Position numbers and translations under genes: made by a program. Under the pieces are notes generated by a model, which was given only the letters and a program-made list of their open reading frames with translations, was not told the origin of the DNA and searched no databases. This document shows, one piece after another, positions 25,946 through 33,839 of a stretch of 64,000 nucleotides of DNA (positions within the stretch are counted from its first letter, which is position 1; each line of letters begins with the position of its first letter). Source of the DNA: Scytonema sp. UIC 10036 (GTDB lineage: Bacteria > Cyanobacteriota > Cyanobacteriia > Cyanobacteriales > Nostocaceae); the NCBI RefSeq assembly GCF_009725235.1, contig NZ_WJFC01000048.1, positions 1 to 64,000 on the forward strand, in the 5' to 3' direction.

Positions 25946-26554
25946 GAACAGTCCTCCAAAATTAGAAGCTTGCTTTTGTTGTAACTTAGCTTTTTTTATT
26001 TTATCTTGACAAGATTTTACAAATCCTGAAAGACTGATAAAGTATATAGTATCAGCGCTCAGGGCTTAATTCTCTTTTATTATTTTTGGCTAGAAGATTT
26101 CAGTATTTACACTGAATGCAATCAGTGAAGACTCGTGAACAATTTAAAAATACATTTGAAAAGTTTTGGGCGAAGATAATTTGCCCTTTGGGTATTTTTA
26201 ATGCCCAAAGGATGCAGAGCTATACGCTAGCTCTTCAAGTTGGGAAATCTGCCTGCTTTCCCCAGACCAATCATCTGGGTGGACTAGTGGATTTTAACCC
26301 GTTTTGGTAGCTAGTGGGAAATCTGATGCTGGGGGGAGCAATAATTATATGAAATGAGAATGCTAAAAACTTTAATATTAGCGATAAGAAGAGTCTCGTT
26401 TTTATGAAGTTTTGGTAATAATGGCAAACACGCGATTATTTCCGGAAAACTTGTATATGGAATTGGAACTAAAATTGGCATATTTGACTCACTTGAGTTC
26501 AATAACCAGTTAAACCTTATAGTAGTGGATGTTTGAGGAGTGATTGGACGTCAT
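25946..26554. other. 595-bp intergenic region
   Basis: Apart from the hairpin run (26185-26279), it has CAGTATTTACACTG (about 26101-26114) as an inverted repeat. A 40-codon open stretch without a start ends at about 26537 (SGKLVYGIGTKIGIFDSLE...). The latter could be a worn gene tail. I see no intact gene. Confidence 0.35.
26185..26279 (+). ncRNA. Candidate structured RNA: four consecutive hairpins
   Basis: In 95 bases four stems follow each other: CCTTTGGGTA/TGCCCAAAGG (26185-26194, 26202-26211), GAGCTA/TAGCTC (26217-26222, 26228-26233), GGGAAA/TTTCCC (26242-26247, 26257-26262) and CCCAGA/TCTGGG (26261-26266, 26274-26279). Stems 3 and 4 share two bases, so each would be one pair shorter if both form. 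TGGGAAATCTG is repeated directly at 26315-26325. It lies in the 595-bp gap between the membrane protein gene and the SRPBCC gene. Strand is assumed from the downstream gene. It matches no riboswitch I know. Confidence 0.4.
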
Positions 26555-27112
26555 ATGAGTGCATCGTTCAGATCGGATACAGTTATGACTGGTTCAAATA
26601 TGGTTTGGAATCAAGACCAACAAAGATTGTTGATGCAAGGCGAAATTTTGGTACAGACAAGCTCGCATACTGCATGGGGCGGTGCTGTAACAGCCACAAT
26701 GTACGTGCCATTGGTGCGATCGCAAGTGTGGCAGCAAATCACGGATTATCCCCGTTGGGTGCAATATTTTCCTGATGTTACCAAAAGTGAAGTTTTACAA
26801 CGAGGAGAAGTTAAGCGTCTGTATCAAGCAGCACAAAAAGCTTTCTTATTTTTTACGGCTCAAGTAGAAATATATCTTAATGTTGTAGAAGAAATTGGAC
26901 AGAGGATTCAATTCCGGTTGGAAAAAGGAACGTTCCACGATTTTACGGCTAATTTAGAGTTAAAGGATTGTGGGAACGGTACGTTACTAACTTATGGAGT
27001 GGCAGCAACTCCGGCTATACCCGTACCATCAATTTTTATACAACAAGCAATGAACTTTGAATTGCCAACAAATATGCGTAAAATGCGACAAGTGCTTTGT
27101 AAGGGTCAGTAA
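26555..27112 (+). CDS. SRPBCC (START-like, cyclase/dehydrase) protein
   Basis: 185 residues from ATG 26555; a GTG at 26540 overlaps the GAGGAG ribosome site and is less likely. The helix-grip fold shows in VPLVRSQVWQQITDYPRWVQYFPDV followed by alternating strands (VEIYLNVVEE, RIQFRLEKGTFHDF, GTLLTYGVAATPAIPVP) and a C-terminal helix (FELPTNMRKMRQVL). This family binds hydrophobic ligands such as lipids or polyketides; the ligand here is unknown. Two bases separate it from the DUF924 gene, so the two form an operon. Confidence 0.75.
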   Translation: MSASFRSDTVMTGSNMVWNQDQQRLLMQGEILVQTSSHTAWGGAVTATMYVPLVRSQVWQQITDYPRWVQYFPDVTKSEVLQRGEVKRLYQAAQKAFLFFTAQVEIYLNVVEEIGQRIQFRLEKGTFHDFTANLELKDCGNGTLLTYGVAATPAIPVPSIFIQQAMNFELPTNMRKMRQVLCKGQ

Positions 27113-27114
27113 AA

Positions 27115-27693
27115 GTGATGTCACAAGCAACTGAAATTTTAGATTTTTGGTTTGGCAAACCAGATGAACCGGGTTATGGAAAACCAAAATCTTCATGGTT
27201 TAGTAAAAAACCGGAATTTGATGAAGAACTCCGCATCCGGTTTTTAAGCGCTTATCAAAAAGCAGCCGCAGGAAATCTCGACGAATGGCTTGATGCTCCC
27301 GAGAGCTGTTTGGCTCTCATTTTGCTGCTCGATCAATTTCCCCGAAACGTTTTCCGAGATACTCCCGAAGCCTTTTTAACGGACTGGGAAGCACTTTCAG
27401 CAGCGCATCATGCCGTTGCACAAGGCTACGACAAGAAACTTCTACCTGTCCAAAGGTGGTTTATTTATCTCCCCTTTGAACACAGTGAGAACTTGGAACA
27501 TCAGCGTAAGTCAGTTCAGTTGTTTGAGCAACTCACCAACGATCCTGACAGCGCCAGTTGTATTGATTATGCTATTCGCCATATGAAAGTCATTGAGCGT
27601 TTCGGTCGCTTTCCCCATCGCAATGCGATTTTGGGAAGAACTTCAACACCAGAGGAAAAAGAGTTTTTGAAACAGGCAGGTTCTTCTTTTTAA
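27115..27693 (+). CDS. DUF924 family protein
   Basis: 191-192 residues (GTG 27115 or ATG 27118). All-helical, TPR-like DUF924 fold: opening ILDFWFG, then SSWFSKKPEFDEELR, ALILLLDQFPRNVFRDTPEAF, WFIYLPFEHSENLEHQ and FGRFPHRNAILGR. Every conserved block of the family is present at normal length. Function is unknown; it is widespread in bacteria and fungi. It is encoded directly behind the SRPBCC gene. Confidence 0.9.
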   Translation: MMSQATEILDFWFGKPDEPGYGKPKSSWFSKKPEFDEELRIRFLSAYQKAAAGNLDEWLDAPESCLALILLLDQFPRNVFRDTPEAFLTDWEALSAAHHAVAQGYDKKLLPVQRWFIYLPFEHSENLEHQRKSVQLFEQLTNDPDSASCIDYAIRHMKVIERFGRFPHRNAILGRTSTPEEKEFLKQAGSSF

Positions 27694-27735
27694 CACTGAC
27701 CAGTAACCAGTGACCAGTGACCAGTCACGGGTCAC
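27694..27735. repeat. CCAGTGA heptad repeats
   Basis: Several GACCAGT units, then ACGGGTCACTG which pairs back to them. They separate the convergent DUF924 and Nif11-like genes and may terminate transcription. Confidence 0.6.
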
Positions 27736-27992
27736 TGAAATACGTACTGTTTATATTCTGATAAATTTATTGAATCTTGAAAGGCAATTGGTTCGCTACC
27801 GAACAAAACTGCTTCTAGTTCGCTTTCCGTGAAAGAATAGCCTAAAGTAGTAGCAAAATTAACAATTTTTGTTTTATCCCAATCCCAGATACCAAATATT
27901 CCCCGAACGCAGCACTGACGGTAGTATTGCTCGTAAATTGCTCGATCCGACATCAATACGTCATAAAAAGCATTCACTTGCTCTAGTGCCAT
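27732..27992 (-). CDS. Nif11-like protein
   Basis: 86 residues. The start MALEQVNAFYDVLMSDRAIYEQYY followed later by KIVNFATTLGYSFTESELEAV is the Nif11 domain pattern, found in cyanobacteria on nitrogen-fixation-linked proteins and as leader peptides of ribosomal natural products. No double-Gly cleavage site or short core peptide follows, and no modification enzyme or transporter is nearby, so a leader role is not supported. A CC pair sits at 28-29. It lies alone, convergent with DUF924. Confidence 0.65.
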   Translation of the reverse strand: MALEQVNAFYDVLMSDRAIYEQYYRQCCVRGIFGIWDWDKTKIVNFATTLGYSFTESELEAVLFGSEPIAFQDSINLSEYKQYVFQ

Positions 27993-28109
27993 AGCATTTC
28001 ATCTCCCATTAGTATGATTTGTAGCATCTAGAAAAGCTACACAGATCTACCAGTTAATTCCGGTTACATACATTATTCACAAGGTTTGAGTCACAGCAAG
28101 GATAAATTT

Positions 28110-28260
28110 AGAAAAAGCGATCGGGGATTGGGGACAAGGGGGACAAGGGGACAAGGGGGACAAGGAGGACAAGGGGGACAAGGGGGAATTTGCTACCTTG
28201 TCTACCTTGTCTCCTCCTCTCCTTGTCCCTAGTCCCAGTCCCCAGTCCCCAATCCCTTCT
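28110..28260. repeat. GGGGACAAG tandem repeats
   Basis: Imperfect copies of GGGGGACAAGG (28128-28187), then a C-rich complementary section with TGTCCC/CCTTGTC units (28195-28255). Together they can form a long hairpin between the kinase-FHA gene and the Nif11-like gene. A 91-codon frame here is repeat translation. Confidence 0.6.
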
Positions 28261-29973
28261 TTATCCTTTCTTTGATGCAATGCAAGGTCGGATCTCATCG
28301 CCAAAAAGCCAGCCTTGAGTACCATCAGGTAGTTGAACTTCTGTAAAATCACCGCGCGATCGCAAAAACAAAACCCTATCGCCTAGCTTGAGTTGTTTCA
28401 TTGCGCCAACTTCTGTTCCTGGTTCGGGGCGTAATTTCGCTATTAACCTACCACCAGGAGGGGAAATAATACGACAAAGTTGGGGTTTTTCGGATAACCA
28501 ACTCTGTTGTGCGTTACTTCCGCTTGTGTTGTCAGCGTTAAAAAAGACCAATCCACCGATCGCACTTGCACACACAGCAAAACTCACTCCCAAGAGACGT
28601 GGTACTTTGCTGGGTATTGAGGCAATTGTAGATCGACCCGATCGCAAAATCAGCTTTGAATGTTCTTTAAGCTTGTGAACTTTGGGCATACGTATAGTTT
28701 TCACAACAGGCTGTTCCGGGGTTATCGGTACAAGTGCGAATTCAATCGGAACATATCCTGCAGGATAATCCTTGCAAGCGATCGCACTCACCCTAACATT
28801 AAGTTGTCCCAAACGTATACTGCTGCCAATAAAAAGAGGTATTTCACCAGCTAAAAGCAATTGACCATCAACAATAGGAGGGTTCCTTTGGCGTAAATTC
28901 CGCAAATAAAACCTTTCCTTGGCTTGATGAAAAAAGATTTCAATATGCAGCCCTGACACGGTTGGATCGTTCAAGACAATATCGCACTCTTCGGGATTGC
29001 GACCAACACGAACTCTACCGGGCTTCTTGCTATGTTGTTTCTCAGTAATTTTGCGATTCTTAGCTAATTCTCCTTCTTCCCATTCCAAGGTCAGTTCGTG
29101 TAGAGTCGTGGTTGTAACCGTCGCTTCAACACTTGAAAGTTGGTTGGGGTAAGCCGCTAATTCTCGAAGCGCACACAAAACTTCTGTTGCTGTCTGATAG
29201 CGATCCTTAAAGTGATAGCGTGTCATTTGAGTCAAGACAGCAGTCAATCCCGGACTCACACAAGCCAGATGCTGCCACAAAATTTCTCCCGTGTTCGGAT
29301 CGTCTTGGAGTTTGTGCGGATACATCCCTGTAAGTGCTTGAATACCCATCATCCCCAAAGCGTAAATATCACTACTAGGACGGGGTAAGCGTCTAATTTG
29401 TTCGGAAGGCATATATCCGCGAGTTCCCACGATCAGAGTGAGATTGTTATGTCCTGTCCGAGTAGCTGTTTGACTTCGCAATTGTTTAATTGCCCCAAAG
29501 TCAATCAGAACTAATTTGTTATCTGAAGCGCGTCTAATCAGATTGCTAGGTTTAATATCACGATGAATCACCCCTTGGCTGTGGACAAACTCCAAAATAC
29601 TCAGTACCTCAATGAGCAATTGGATAACTTGTCTTTCCGTCCATTTAAGCCCCAAAGTTATTTCTTTGTTGAGAGAGTATCCATCAACAAATTCTTGTAC
29701 CAAATAAAATTCTTGATTCTCTTCAAAGTATGCAAACAGTCGGGGGATTTGGTCGTGATTACCTAACTTTTGCAATGTTTCAGCTTCTTTTTGAAATAGC
29801 CTTCTAGCAGTTTCTAAAATTTCCGGGTCGGTACTAGAAGATTTGAGATGTTTGAGAACGCATTTAGGGTTTCCAGGGAGGTGAGTGTCCTCAGCAATAT
29901 AAGTTTGCCCAAAACCTCCTTCACCCAATACTTTAAGGACTTTATAATGCCCTGCTAGTAACTGCCCAATCAT
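28261..29973 (-). CDS. Ser/Thr kinase with FHA, membrane segment and SH3-like domain
   Basis: 570 residues from ATG 29973 (MIGQLLAGHYKVLK). Kinase domain about 10-275: GEGGFGQTY, VLKHL lysine, HRDIKPSN, LIDFGAIK, GTRGYMPSEQ. FHA domain about 325-410 (VRVGRNPEECDIVLNDPTVS then SGLHIEI), which binds phosphothreonine. One membrane segment near 455-475 (LLGVSFAVCASAIGGLVFF). A C-terminal bacterial SH3-like domain (about 490-560, ending GTQGWLFGDEIRPC), probably periplasmic, may sense cell-wall peptides. So this is a receptor-type kinase with an internal phosphopeptide-binding module. Monocistronic. Confidence 0.92.
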   Translation of the reverse strand: MIGQLLAGHYKVLKVLGEGGFGQTYIAEDTHLPGNPKCVLKHLKSSSTDPEILETARRLFQKEAETLQKLGNHDQIPRLFAYFEENQEFYLVQEFVDGYSLNKEITLGLKWTERQVIQLLIEVLSILEFVHSQGVIHRDIKPSNLIRRASDNKLVLIDFGAIKQLRSQTATRTGHNNLTLIVGTRGYMPSEQIRRLPRPSSDIYALGMMGIQALTGMYPHKLQDDPNTGEILWQHLACVSPGLTAVLTQMTRYHFKDRYQTATEVLCALRELAAYPNQLSSVEATVTTTTLHELTLEWEEGELAKNRKITEKQHSKKPGRVRVGRNPEECDIVLNDPTVSGLHIEIFFHQAKERFYLRNLRQRNPPIVDGQLLLAGEIPLFIGSSIRLGQLNVRVSAIACKDYPAGYVPIEFALVPITPEQPVVKTIRMPKVHKLKEHSKLILRSGRSTIASIPSKVPRLLGVSFAVCASAIGGLVFFNADNTSGSNAQQSWLSEKPQLCRIISPPGGRLIAKLRPEPGTEVGAMKQLKLGDRVLFLRSRGDFTEVQLPDGTQGWLFGDEIRPCIASKKG

Positions 29974-30019
29974 GTTGTGACGGTGATTGTAAAAAGATTT
30001 CCGCAATGATTCCCCACGT

Positions 30020-30621
30020 AAAGAAAGGATAAAGGATAAAGGATGAAGGATGAAAAGAAGAATGAAGAATCAAGGGTCATAAATCACGACTTTTCATACT
30101 TTACACTTGAGACTTCACACTTTATCTAACATATTTTTCTGAAAAATAGGGAATTCAAAATAGAGAACAAACTTGTATGGTTTGTTGCACTTTTCTTGAA
30201 GTGATTTAGTGTCGCTTATTCGGTAGATATCAATAAAACGACCCCAGTACATAAATGAATATCAAATCTAATAAACCATTGTTGCCAGTTTGGCATATTT
30301 ACCCAAAAAACAATTCATTTTTTGAAAAAAAATCATTTCTTCATTTTGTCAAATTCCTATCATTTAAAATTAGATTAACAGTCTACTTTGAGCCAGAATA
30401 ACATATAGTTACAAAACCAAAAGTTTAAAATAAACATTAATAGTTAAGTCATAAAATCCTTTAAAAAGTTAGAGCCTATACAGACATAGAAATATGTTTC
30501 TGTATGAACTAAGTACAACGCATTACAAAAGTTACTTTTATAAAAATTTTTAAAAAAAGCTTTTTATACAAATAATTCTACGGTAAAAGATAATTTATGT
30601 CTGAATGAGGGCATCCCTATT
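30020..30621. other. Heptad repeats and long AT-rich intergenic region
   Basis: 30020-30065 and 30095-30130 hold AAGGATA/ATGAAGG units and complementary CATACTTTACACTT units, the same family as at 697-805. 30131-30621 is very AT-rich with no gene or clear structure; GAGGG and an ATG at 30622 mark the next gene. Confidence 0.45.
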
Positions 30622-31023
30622 ATGAACAACTCTTTTCGGTTAGAATTTGGTACAATTTGTATCACTATACTCTTGACATTGTGTGGATGTGTATCTTTAA
30701 AGGATTTAGATAATGTCAAATTTGAATTGCAAGATACGCAACAACAGCTTCAAGACGCACAGAAGCAGCTTAAGGATAGAGAACAACAAATCCAAATTCT
30801 GCAACAGCAACTCAATCAAAAAAACGCTGATATTCTGATAATGAATACTTGTTTGCAAGGTGTTGGACGAGCGTTATCTGATATGGGAGATGGTAACAGT
30901 TCTGGGGCTTTCGTGAATTTATCGTCAGTAGCGAAAGAATGCCGTCAATCCGATACTATTGCAGAAAAAGTGCGTGTTGAGAAAAATAAAATATCTACCA
31001 TCACAGTGAGGAGCGATCGGTAA
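30622..31023 (+). CDS. Putative coiled-coil lipoprotein
   Basis: 133 residues. A signal sequence ends in LTLCGC, lipobox-like with Cys23, so it is probably anchored to a membrane. Residues 30-75 are a Gln-rich heptad coiled coil (LQDTQQQLQDAQKQLKDREQ). The C-terminal part (ADILIMNTCLQGVGRALSDM) has two Cys. Family not recognised. It lies immediately left of the first IS607-type element and keeps a normal stop, so it is not interrupted. Confidence 0.6.
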   Translation: MNNSFRLEFGTICITILLTLCGCVSLKDLDNVKFELQDTQQQLQDAQKQLKDREQQIQILQQQLNQKNADILIMNTCLQGVGRALSDMGDGNSSGAFVNLSSVAKECRQSDTIAEKVRVEKNKISTITVRSDR

Positions 31024-31188
31024 CCCAAAGTGTGCAAGGCTGTTTCTTCCCCAAAGTTGGTCAAGATTGCGTCAGTTAGTACAGGGAAAGTTTTCGAGTA
31101 ATCTAGCCAGCTTTTTTCTATACCAGATGCTTTAAACAAAGTTTAATTTTTTTAAAGCGTTATTGACAGTTGTTGCTAAATCTAGTGA

Positions 31189-31230
31189 AATCTCAACATA
31201 ACTCCTTATACAGTCAATTATGTTGAGATT
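31189..31230. promoter_or_regulatory. 13-bp inverted repeat over the tnpA start codon
   Basis: AATCTCAACATAA (31189-31201) and TTATGTTGAGATT (31218-31230) pair perfectly; the ATG at 31220-31222 lies in the right arm. A third copy of the half-site, TGTTGAGATTT, is at about 31883-31893, 25 bp before tnpB. It could be a TnpA binding site for autoregulation or an RNA hairpin that hides the start. Confidence 0.6.
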
Positions 31231-31855
31231 AGAAGATTTAGTGCAAATAGGTGAAGCAGCAAAAATCAAAGGTGTATCGATTGAGACGCTAAGGCGTTGG
31301 GAAAAAGCAGGGAAGCTAAAACCTGTATACCGCACAGAGGGGAATCACCGTCGGTATCGAGTCGCGGATCTACTAAAAATAGACAACCCTAATATGCGGT
31401 TTACGGTGATATATTCTCGTGTAAGTACCATACAACGTAAAGATAATTTAACAACTCAAACAGCAGTCTTGAGTGCTTACTGCTCAAATCAAGGGTGGGA
31501 AAATATATATTCATTAAGTGATATTGGGTCGGGATTGAACTACAAAAAGAAAGGTCTGTTAAAGTTAATTGATTTGCTCCAAAGGAACGAAGTTGAGCGA
31601 CTGGTAATTACCGATAAAGACAGGTTGCTGAGATTTGGTTCTGAATTAATTTTGGCATTATGCGAAGGAAATAATACGGAAATTATCATACTGAATAAGC
31701 CAATGGATATTGAACCCGAGCAAGAGATGTGTGAGGACATTATGGCAGCGATCGCGGTGTTTAGTGCCCGGTTGTACGGAAGACGCTCGCGTCGTAATTT
31801 AAAGGCGATGCAAGCCTTACACGAAGCTCAAGAAAAATTCTTGATGAGGTATTGA
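31220..31855 (+). CDS. tnpA: IS607 family serine recombinase TnpA
   Basis: 211 residues. N-terminal MerR-like HTH (IGEAAKIKGVSIETLRRWEK ... GNHRRYRVADLL), then a resolvase-like catalytic domain with nucleophile S69 in IYSRVSTIQRKDNL, then LVITDKDRLLRFG and a C-terminal helix. IS607 transposases differ from resolvases in having the DNA-binding domain first, as here. It excises and inserts the element through a circular intermediate. 61 bp separate it from tnpB. Confidence 0.93.
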   Translation: MLRLEDLVQIGEAAKIKGVSIETLRRWEKAGKLKPVYRTEGNHRRYRVADLLKIDNPNMRFTVIYSRVSTIQRKDNLTTQTAVLSAYCSNQGWENIYSLSDIGSGLNYKKKGLLKLIDLLQRNEVERLVITDKDRLLRFGSELILALCEGNNTEIIILNKPMDIEPEQEMCEDIMAAIAVFSARLYGRRSRRNLKAMQALHEAQEKFLMRY

Positions 31856-31916
31856 AAACAAAATCTTATTAAAGGTAGTATGTGTTGAGATTTAAACCCA
31901 TAAAAGTTTCTAATTC

Positions 31917-33551
31917 ATGCCAAAATTACTAACTAGCAAACCCAAAAAGACAGCAGCGCAAATTAAAGAAGCCAAAAATCAAACAACTCGTTTGTTAATT
32001 ATTGCTGGTGTCTACTTGGATTTCTGGTTTGTGATTAAACTAGAATCGGTATTGAGAGTTGAGCAGACAGTAGTTAATCCAGTAATCGAATGCTCAGATG
32101 AGTCAACAATTAATGGTTTAATTGAAAAATTGTTCACCGTAAGAGCAAATACTTACAATGTTTTAGGGTCGGCGGCTTTCTGGGGTGAATCTTGGATGAA
32201 AACTCAGAATATTATTGCTGAGAAATTTGGTCAACCAGATACTTATAAGATCAACTCCTTGCCATTGCCAGCCAAAATATTTGAATGGACTGTGCAAGAT
32301 ACTGCCAAAAATATACTAGCCCAACAGTCAGCGGCAAAAACTGCTATTATTAGTCGGATATACAAACGCTTTCCTTTGCATCAAGGAGAAAATCTAACAG
32401 CCGAACAAAAAGCCAAAAATCAAGAATCCCAAACAAATAGGGATCTAGCTATCAATGCTCTAAAATCATTTGAAACTATCAAACAGATTCCTTGGCTACA
32501 TCGTTACTTTAGAGAAGAGTACAAACGTGGTCACGCCAAGCAAAATAGACAAATTGTGTATCAGCCTCAAGCATATAATTGTACTCGAATTTCTCGTTAC
32601 CTGGTAAGATTAGAGGTACAAGGGCTAACACGAGGAAAAAGAATATCTTTAATAGTTAAGTCAAATCGAATCATCACCGGGAGAATCCGATTAATCCGCA
32701 ATGCATCTGGGAGTTTAGAAATTCACAGCTTTGTGACACTGTACAATCGGGATTACGGTAAACTCATTAATAGAGAAAAAGTTAAAGCAGTAGATAGAGG
32801 ATATACAGAAGTTTTTTATACAGATGACAATCAGTTGCTTGGTAAAGGATTTGGTCAACAATTAAATAAAAAAACTGAGAGAATTACTCGGAGCGGACGA
32901 AATAAAAACAAACTTTGGGCATTAGCTCATGTACGCTACAAAGAGAATTCCCAAAAATCGCGCTCTATTAGAGAAAATAATTTGGGGAATCAAACAGAAT
33001 TAAAACGACGCCAGCGCGATGACGCATACGTGGAAACAGTGGTAAATCAAGCTTGTCGCTCCATCACATTTCAAGCTTATACACTAGGCGTCGAAAGTTT
33101 AGTCGAGTCAATACGCTCAACTAAAAAGCTATCTAAACGAGCTAAAAATCGTTTAGAGAAATGGGAAAAAGGCACTGTTGCAGATCGTCTTACCCATTGG
33201 TCGGCACGTAACAGAACTCATATCTGCTGGGTTTCTGCTGCGTATACATCGCAGATTGATAATCGGAATGGTACGTTACTGGGTACACGTTGTCGAGATC
33301 AATTCTTCACCTTTGATGGGGTTGTATTTCACGCTGACCATAATGCCGCTTTGAATGTGAGGCATCGTATCACTGATGAAGTGATTACGCAGTTCATGCC
33401 TTACAAACAAGTTCAAGCTGTTTTACTTGAGAGAACTGCTCGTTTCTTGAATGCAAAGGGTCTGACATTACGGGATGCTGTTGACCTTCATTGGTTAGAC
33501 ATTAAGCATACCAAATGTGAGGCATTTCAGAAACTCCTACACGGATTGTAG
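31917..33551 (+). CDS. tnpB: Large TnpB-like RNA-guided nuclease with degenerate zinc ribbon
   Basis: 544 residues, longer than the roughly 350-450 of usual TnpB. The RuvC residues are all present: D293 in VKAVDRGYTEVFYT, E393 in TLGVESLVES, D474 in VVFHADHNAALN. Between E and the last D, where TnpB and Cas12 normally carry CxxC...CxxC, the sequence TSQIDNRNGTLLGTRCRDQ keeps only C459, so the zinc ribbon is lost. The long N-terminal region (1-290) would bind the guide RNA and read the target-adjacent motif. It may be a functional, diverged TnpB, or approach the type V-U effectors thought to derive from TnpB. Confidence 0.85.
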   Translation: MPKLLTSKPKKTAAQIKEAKNQTTRLLIIAGVYLDFWFVIKLESVLRVEQTVVNPVIECSDESTINGLIEKLFTVRANTYNVLGSAAFWGESWMKTQNIIAEKFGQPDTYKINSLPLPAKIFEWTVQDTAKNILAQQSAAKTAIISRIYKRFPLHQGENLTAEQKAKNQESQTNRDLAINALKSFETIKQIPWLHRYFREEYKRGHAKQNRQIVYQPQAYNCTRISRYLVRLEVQGLTRGKRISLIVKSNRIITGRIRLIRNASGSLEIHSFVTLYNRDYGKLINREKVKAVDRGYTEVFYTDDNQLLGKGFGQQLNKKTERITRSGRNKNKLWALAHVRYKENSQKSRSIRENNLGNQTELKRRQRDDAYVETVVNQACRSITFQAYTLGVESLVESIRSTKKLSKRAKNRLEKWEKGTVADRLTHWSARNRTHICWVSAAYTSQIDNRNGTLLGTRCRDQFFTFDGVVFHADHNAALNVRHRITDEVITQFMPYKQVQAVLLERTARFLNAKGLTLRDAVDLHWLDIKHTKCEAFQKLLHGL

Positions 33552-33804
33552 GAACGTCTAGTTAAGGAACAGGGGGAGAGGAAGCCAACCTCGTTATTGA
33601 CTCCACAGTTTCAAGTGAGTCACTCACCCAACCGTATCAGACAGCAATTAAAGGAGAGTTAAGGTTTTCTCTCCCAACACAAACCTTCGCGCCTAGATAC
33701 CTTGAGTAGAAATGTGTAGGTTTAGTGAATCCGTAACAAAAATATCTGGTGTTGCTGTATAATAAATAGAAATGTCCCCAAGGAGTTTGCAGCTCTTGGG
33801 GGGA
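33552..33804 (+). ncRNA. Probable omega-RNA / right-end region of IS607 element 1
   Basis: 250 non-coding bases directly after tnpB, where TnpB guide RNAs are made. Stems include GGAGAG/CTCTCC at about 33653-33685 and CCCCAAG.../...CTTGGGG at 33776-33800 (about 9 bp with a bulge). A TATAAT (33758-33763) could belong to the next gene. Exact ends cannot be read. Confidence 0.4.
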
Positions 33805-33839
33805 TAAGAGTCAAATTATTAAAATTTTAACTGAGTACT

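Larger units (their letters stand above)
31140..33810 (+). mobile_element. IS607-type element 1 (serine TnpA plus large TnpB)
   Basis: Two genes in the same direction, a MerR-HTH serine recombinase and a TnpB-like protein, with non-coding flanks. IS607 elements have no terminal inverted repeats and insert with little target preference, so the ends are only approximate. The left boundary lies somewhere in 31024-31190 and the right boundary at or after the hairpin at 33775-33800. Confidence 0.7.

Noticed and set aside
26116..26502. Two small frames in the hairpin region
   Set aside because: They cross the hairpin series and change composition with it; no protein-like pattern.
28077..28352. 91-codon frame
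   Set aside because: Translation of GGGGACAAG repeats, overlapping the kinase end.
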